Shown here: one piece after another, positions 53,784 to 57,716 of the stretch
Position numbering within the stretch: the first letter of the stretch is position 1
Layout: every line of letters starts with the position of its first letter
Assembly (NCBI GenBank): GCA_022820545.1
Contig: JAJEFG010000015.1
Coordinates: 1 to 57,716, forward strand
DNA: 57,716 nucleotides
Reading direction: 5' to 3'
Origin: Acidobacteriota bacterium
Lineage (GTDB): Bacteria > Acidobacteriota > Vicinamibacteria > Marinacidobacterales > Marinacidobacteraceae
Notes under the pieces: generated by a model
What the model was told of the DNA's origin: nothing
The model's database searches: none
What the model saw: only the letters and a program-made list of their open reading frames with translations
Position numbers and translations under genes: made by a program

Positions 53784-54587
53784 ATGGACCTTCCTCACTT
53801 TCGCCGGTTCGCTGCGGGAGCCGGGTTCTCGCTGCTCGGCTTCACCGCGTGCGCTGCCGGGCCCTACGTCGAGGTGCCCATCGAGATCCCGATCGACGCC
53901 AAGCTGGACCTTTCCGATTACGGCCGGGTGCTCGTCGGCAGCTTCGTCAGCCAGACCAACGAGAACCTGGATCTCGACTCGGAGACTTCGCGGCTGCTGA
54001 GGAACCAGTTGCGCCTGAACTCCCGGCTGGCGGTGATCGAGGCCGAAGTCGAGCCGCTCGGAGACTTCTCCGATGCGGCGCTCGAAGCCAGCGGGCTCGC
54101 CGAACAGTTCGACGACATGGCGGCCGAGGCGGTCGCGATCGGCGACGGCGAAATCTCCCGGCAGGAGTGGATCGACCTCGAGCAGGACAAGCTCCTCGAG
54201 GACGAGGAGTACTGGCGGCAGCTGGGTGAGGAGTTCGAGGAGCCGCTGATCATCAGCGGCCGGCTCCGCTTCGCGGCGGAGGAGCGCTCGGGGTTTTCCC
54301 GCCGCGACCGTTACGTCCGCGACAGCTTCAACCGGCCCCGGCTGGTGCGCAGCACCCAGTTCCAGGAGCGGAGCGCCTACACCCTGACCGCGGAGTTCTA
54401 TTTCATCGACGGCGCGAGCGGCCGGACCATCCACCGCGAGCGTTTCACCGAGGAGGTCATCTTCGGACGGGACGAGGAGAGTTCCGCGCTCTCCTCCTAC
54501 TTCGAACTGATGGACCGCATCCTCCCGAATTTCCTCAGCGTGGTAACGCCACAGACGTTCCGAGGCACCCGAATCCTGTTGCGTTGA
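53784..54587 (+). CDS. Putative lipoprotein, function unknown
   Basis: 267 residues. Leader with lipobox GFTAC (Cys 23). The mature part starts PYVEVPIEIPIDAKLDLSDY and GRVLVGSFVSQTNENLDL, with a central region LIISGRLRFAAEERSGF and an extended strand pattern YTLTAEFYFIDGASGRTIHR. No family recognised with confidence; the layout (short-lived 'SDYGRVLVG' strand plus helix then beta-sheet) resembles other periplasmic curli/GNA-type assembly lipoproteins only loosely. It sits between the TPR protein and the protease-barrel protein, on the same strand, and probably is co-expressed with them. Confidence 0.68.
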   Translation: MDLPHFRRFAAGAGFSLLGFTACAAGPYVEVPIEIPIDAKLDLSDYGRVLVGSFVSQTNENLDLDSETSRLLRNQLRLNSRLAVIEAEVEPLGDFSDAALEASGLAEQFDDMAAEAVAIGDGEISRQEWIDLEQDKLLEDEEYWRQLGEEFEEPLIISGRLRFAAEERSGFSRRDRYVRDSFNRPRLVRSTQFQERSAYTLTAEFYFIDGASGRTIHRERFTEEVIFGRDEESSALSSYFELMDRILPNFLSVVTPQTFRGTRILLR

Positions 54588-54619
54588 TTGGCTCCCAGGC
54601 AGTTGAAAGGAGAAGGCTC

Positions 54620-57600
54620 GTGATTCACGGCTCTTCGAAATCCGGTTCCCGCGCCCGGGCGCCATTCGTTCTCACCGTCCTGCTGGCGGCGCTCGGAACG
54701 GCGGCCGTGGCTCCGGCGCAGTACTTCATCCCGTTCTACGGGAAGAACAAGGTCAAGTACGACAAGCACGACTGGCAGGTGTACCGGTCGCCGCACTTCG
54801 ACGTCTACTACTACCCCGAGATGGAGGAGGAACTCGGCCGGCTGGTGAGCTACGCCGAGAGCGCCTACGAGACTCTCTCGGACGAACTGAAGCACGAGAT
54901 CCCGTTCGCCATTCCGCTGATCCTGTACAAGACCTTTTCCGAGTTCGCCCAGACGAACCTCTCCCCGTCGGAGATCCCGGAAGGGGTGGGGGCGTTCGCG
55001 GAGTCGGCGCGGGACCGGATGGTCATCCCCATCGACAACCCCCCGGATGAACTCCAGGAGCTCTTCCTCCACGAGCTCACCCACATTTTCGAGTTCGACA
55101 TCATTCCCCGGTCGCTCTTCCGGCAGACGGTGCCGCTCTGGATCGACGAGGGGCTGGCCACCTACATGGAAAAGGAGTGGGACCCGCTCGACCTGATGGT
55201 GATTCGCGACGCGGCGGTCGCCGACCAGATTCCCACCTTCCAGGATCTCAACCAGCGCTTCGCCCGCGCGCCGTATTCCTTCGGCGCCTCCATCTTCAAC
55301 TTCATGGAAGAGCGTTTCGGAAAGGAAGGCGTCCGGCAGTTCGTGTTCTCGCTCCGCCGGGCGGTCACCGGCGGAGTCAGCGAGGAAGTCTTCGAACAGG
55401 CCTTCCGGATGCCCTCCGAAGAGTTCTACCGCGAGTACAAGCGCTGGATGAAGGAGCGGTTCAAGCCCTACCGGGACAAGGAGATTCCGGAGGACTACAG
55501 CGTGGACCTGTCACCGCGGGAGGGCCGCTACGTCGGGGCGATTTCCGCGGCGCAATCCCCCTCCGGCGAGGTCATCGCGGTCCTCGCGGGGAATCGCCGG
55601 GAGTCGGAGTACGACGTGGTCCTGCTGTCGGCGCGGGACGGTGAGGTCATCCGCAATCTCACTCCGGGATATGCGGGCGAGTTCATCAACGTGGTGGGGC
55701 TGACCGGTGAAGACCAGCTCATCGGCAGGAACCTGAGCTGGACGCCGGACGGGTCGCGGGTGGCTTTCTTCGGCCGGTTCCAGAAGCGCCGGGCGCTGCT
55801 ATTCGCGGACGTCGTGGACTCGAGGATCGTCCAGCGGATCGAGATGCCGCTCGACCGGGCGAAGTTCCCGCACGTCGGCCCGGACGGCGAGTGGGTCTAC
55901 TTCACCGCGCTGAACAATGCGATCTCCGATGTGTACCGGGTGAACATCGCGACCGAGGAGATCGAGAACCTGACCCGGGACGACTTCCACGACAAGTTCC
56001 CGACGGTCAGCCCGGACGGCGAATGGGTCTACTACAGCCGGCGGATCAGCGGCTACGACAAGCTCTACCGCCTCCGGATCGCTACTGGAGAGAAGGAGCA
56101 GGTCACCTTCGGCACCTTCAACGACGTGGCCCCGATCTTCGCGCCCAACGGCCGCGACCTCGTCTATTCCTCGGATGAGGACGACGGGATCTTCAACATC
56201 CGAACGCTGGATACCGAGACGGGCGACATCCTCCAGTACACCGACGTCCTCGGCGGCAACTTCGCGCCCAGCGTGATCCGGGATCCGGACACCGAGCAGG
56301 AGACGCTGCTCTTCACGAGCTACTACAAGGGCAACTGGGGGTTGCACACGCTCGGCATGGACGAGCCGGTGAAGGAGATCTTCGCCGACACCATCGTCCG
56401 GACCCCGGGGCCGGTCATCGATTTCGTCCCCACCGTGAATCACCAGGTCATCAGCGAGAACAAGCGCGAGAAGGGACGCTTCGAGAAACTATTCCTCGAC
56501 GGCCCGCCCCCCATCACGGCCGGGTTCACCAGCGACTTCGATTTCCTGGGCGGCACCGCGATTTCGCTCTCCGACGTGCTTGGTGACGACCGGCTCTCGT
56601 TCACCGCCTACTCGGTCCGTTCCTACCGCATCTACAACGCCCAGTACGCCAACCTGTCGGGACGGTTCCAGTACGCCCTCGAGGCGCACGACCAGACCTC
56701 CTTCTTCTACCCGGGGCTTCCCTACTACCTGACGAACTTCTGGTCGCGCGCGGACAGCATCGGCACGATCCGTTCCTCGGGGGCCTCGGCACGGGCGCTC
56801 TATCCGCTCAGCCGTTTCCGGCGGTTCGAGATGGGGCTCGGCTACGACTACCAGAAGGCCGGTTTCGAGAACATCTACCTCCAGCCCGGCGAGGATCCGC
56901 TCTTCCCCCAGCAGTTCGTCGACCAGTACGACGACTTCTACAGCCGGATCTTCCCGACCGGCCACGTCCTGCCGGCGCGCTTCGCCTTCGTGCAGGACAC
57001 GATCCGGTTCCGCCAGCTGGGCCCGGCGGTGTTCCCGCAGGCCGGCAGCACGGTCTATGCGGGACTCGAGTGGTCTCCGGGCGGGGCGTTCCTTTCGAGG
57101 ACCACCTTCAACCTCGATGCCCGGAAGTACTTCCAGGTCACGACCTCCAGCGTGCTGGCGGCGCGGCTCAAGTGGATGCACAGCTCCGGCGACGCGCCGG
57201 CGTTCTTCTGGTTCGGCGGAATGGGCGAACTGCGCGGCTACGACCTCTATTCCTTCGTGGGCAACCGGGGCGGGCACGCCACCGTCGAATTCCGCTTCCC
57301 GATCATCGACGCCGCCATCACGCCCCTGGGGCTCATCGGCCCGTTCCGCGGCAGCGTGTTCGTTGATGCCGGAGGGGCGGCCTACGACGGAGAGGAATTG
57401 AACATCTACTCCTCCGAGCGCCGGGAGTCACGGCTCGGCCGGCTCTGCGGTCCGCGCCAGAACGTGCTCTGTGTGTCGGAAGGAGGCGGCCTCGACGACT
57501 TCGTGGCTTCCTACGGATTCAACGCCCGCGTCTATTTCCTCGGGCTGCCGCTGAACTTCGCCTGGTCCAAGCGCACCGACTTCGCCACGACGCTCGACGG

Positions 57601-57637
57601 CTGGAAGTTCGACTTCTGGATGGGCTGGCCCTTCTAG
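54620..57637 (+). CDS. Gluzincin metalloprotease / beta-propeller / Omp85-type barrel fusion
   Basis: 1005 residues. GTG 54620 is preferred: AAAGGAG lies ~8 nt upstream and a signal peptide follows (FVLTVLLAALGTAAVAPAQ). Residues ~50-300 hold a MA-clan protease domain with HELTH (151-155) and Glu 177 in WIDEGLATY. Residues ~305-620 are PD40/TolB-like propeller blades (FPTVSPDGEWVYYSRRISGY, APIFAPNGRDLVYSSDEDDG). Residues ~670-1005 are an outer-membrane barrel with the Omp85 superfamily sequence GGMGELRGYDLYSFVGNRGG then VEFRFPI, ending WMGWPF with terminal Phe. No POTRA domains. Such a protein would hold a zinc protease and propeller in the periplasm below its own barrel. The role is unknown. 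Confidence 0.85.
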   Translation: MIHGSSKSGSRARAPFVLTVLLAALGTAAVAPAQYFIPFYGKNKVKYDKHDWQVYRSPHFDVYYYPEMEEELGRLVSYAESAYETLSDELKHEIPFAIPLILYKTFSEFAQTNLSPSEIPEGVGAFAESARDRMVIPIDNPPDELQELFLHELTHIFEFDIIPRSLFRQTVPLWIDEGLATYMEKEWDPLDLMVIRDAAVADQIPTFQDLNQRFARAPYSFGASIFNFMEERFGKEGVRQFVFSLRRAVTGGVSEEVFEQAFRMPSEEFYREYKRWMKERFKPYRDKEIPEDYSVDLSPREGRYVGAISAAQSPSGEVIAVLAGNRRESEYDVVLLSARDGEVIRNLTPGYAGEFINVVGLTGEDQLIGRNLSWTPDGSRVAFFGRFQKRRALLFADVVDSRIVQRIEMPLDRAKFPHVGPDGEWVYFTALNNAISDVYRVNIATEEIENLTRDDFHDKFPTVSPDGEWVYYSRRISGYDKLYRLRIATGEKEQVTFGTFNDVAPIFAPNGRDLVYSSDEDDGIFNIRTLDTETGDILQYTDVLGGNFAPSVIRDPDTEQETLLFTSYYKGNWGLHTLGMDEPVKEIFADTIVRTPGPVIDFVPTVNHQVISENKREKGRFEKLFLDGPPPITAGFTSDFDFLGGTAISLSDVLGDDRLSFTAYSVRSYRIYNAQYANLSGRFQYALEAHDQTSFFYPGLPYYLTNFWSRADSIGTIRSSGASARALYPLSRFRRFEMGLGYDYQKAGFENIYLQPGEDPLFPQQFVDQYDDFYSRIFPTGHVLPARFAFVQDTIRFRQLGPAVFPQAGSTVYAGLEWSPGGAFLSRTTFNLDARKYFQVTTSSVLAARLKWMHSSGDAPAFFWFGGMGELRGYDLYSFVGNRGGHATVEFRFPIIDAAITPLGLIGPFRGSVFVDAGGAAYDGEELNIYSSERRESRLGRLCGPRQNVLCVSEGGGLDDFVASYGFNARVYFLGLPLNFAWSKRTDFATTLDGWKFDFWMGWPF

Positions 57638-57716
57638 CCCCAAGCGGTTGGGTGGCGGGGCACGCCCCCCCTTGTCGTTGCGCGGACAGGGGAGGCGGGG
57701 GCGGGCGCCGCCCCCC

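Noticed and set aside
57638-57716. Intrinsic terminator after the protease-barrel gene
   Set aside because: The tail is G/C-rich with possible stems but has no T-run, and the window ends before its structure can be judged.

Overview
The window is 57.7 kb of very GC-rich, gene-dense bacterial chromosome. Several features point to an Acidobacteriota-like organism, probably uncultured: a GWxTD-domain protein behind a histidine kinase/NtrC pair, TonB-dependent receptors with N-terminal carboxypeptidase-regulatory domains, many TPR and beta-propeller secreted proteins, an MrfA/MrfB repair pair and a selenocysteine tRNA. The taxonomic call is an inference; no rRNA is present to settle it.

Layout. 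1-1.9 kb: two blocks of a degenerate 32-bp tandem repeat with a hicB/hicA toxin-antitoxin remnant between them. 2-4.5 kb: a proline-rich winged-helix protein and a DUF3472 lipoprotein. 4.9-7.7 kb: an overlapping operon with a secreted Ig-fold protein, thiD, moaE and moaD. 7.8-9.4 kb: an M19 dipeptidase and a lone ribbon-helix-helix antitoxin. 9.5-13.4 kb: mrfA-mrfB. 13.5-13.7 kb: tRNA-Sec and tRNA-Ala. 13.9-19.5 kb: a lone VapB-type antitoxin, a TRAP transporter (dctPQM), a sterol C-24 methyltransferase homologue, a secreted lipocalin-like protein and an AraC regulator. 19.5-23.6 kb: a secreted alpha/beta hydrolase, an acetyltransferase and enolase. 23.7-36.7 kb: two outer-membrane beta-barrel proteins, the kinase-NtrC-GWxTD operon, tRNA-Ser(GCU), tRNA-Gln and a TPR protein.

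36.7-45 kb is the accessory region. The last 23 bp of the tRNA-Ser(UGA) gene are repeated (22/23) 3.0 kb downstream. The interval holds a small HTH protein, two lipoproteins and a broken leucine-rich-repeat gene, but no integrase. Beyond it lie a secreted propeller protein, a secreted nuclease, a Tat-exported D-amino-acid-oxidase-like flavoprotein whose motifs are circularly permuted, and an AAA/DUF4143 ATPase with an AT-rich hairpin leader.

45-57.7 kb is mostly core: serS, a nicotinamidase-like hydrolase with pncB (NAD salvage), dprA-topA-xerC, and a TPR/lipoprotein pair leading into a very large gluzincin-propeller-Omp85 fusion.

Eight intergenic places carry one family of paired hairpins. 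The observations most worth following are the sterol methyltransferase locus, the 32-bp arrays with the nested hicBA, the permuted oxidase, the protease-barrel fusion and the tRNA-Ser-bounded segment.
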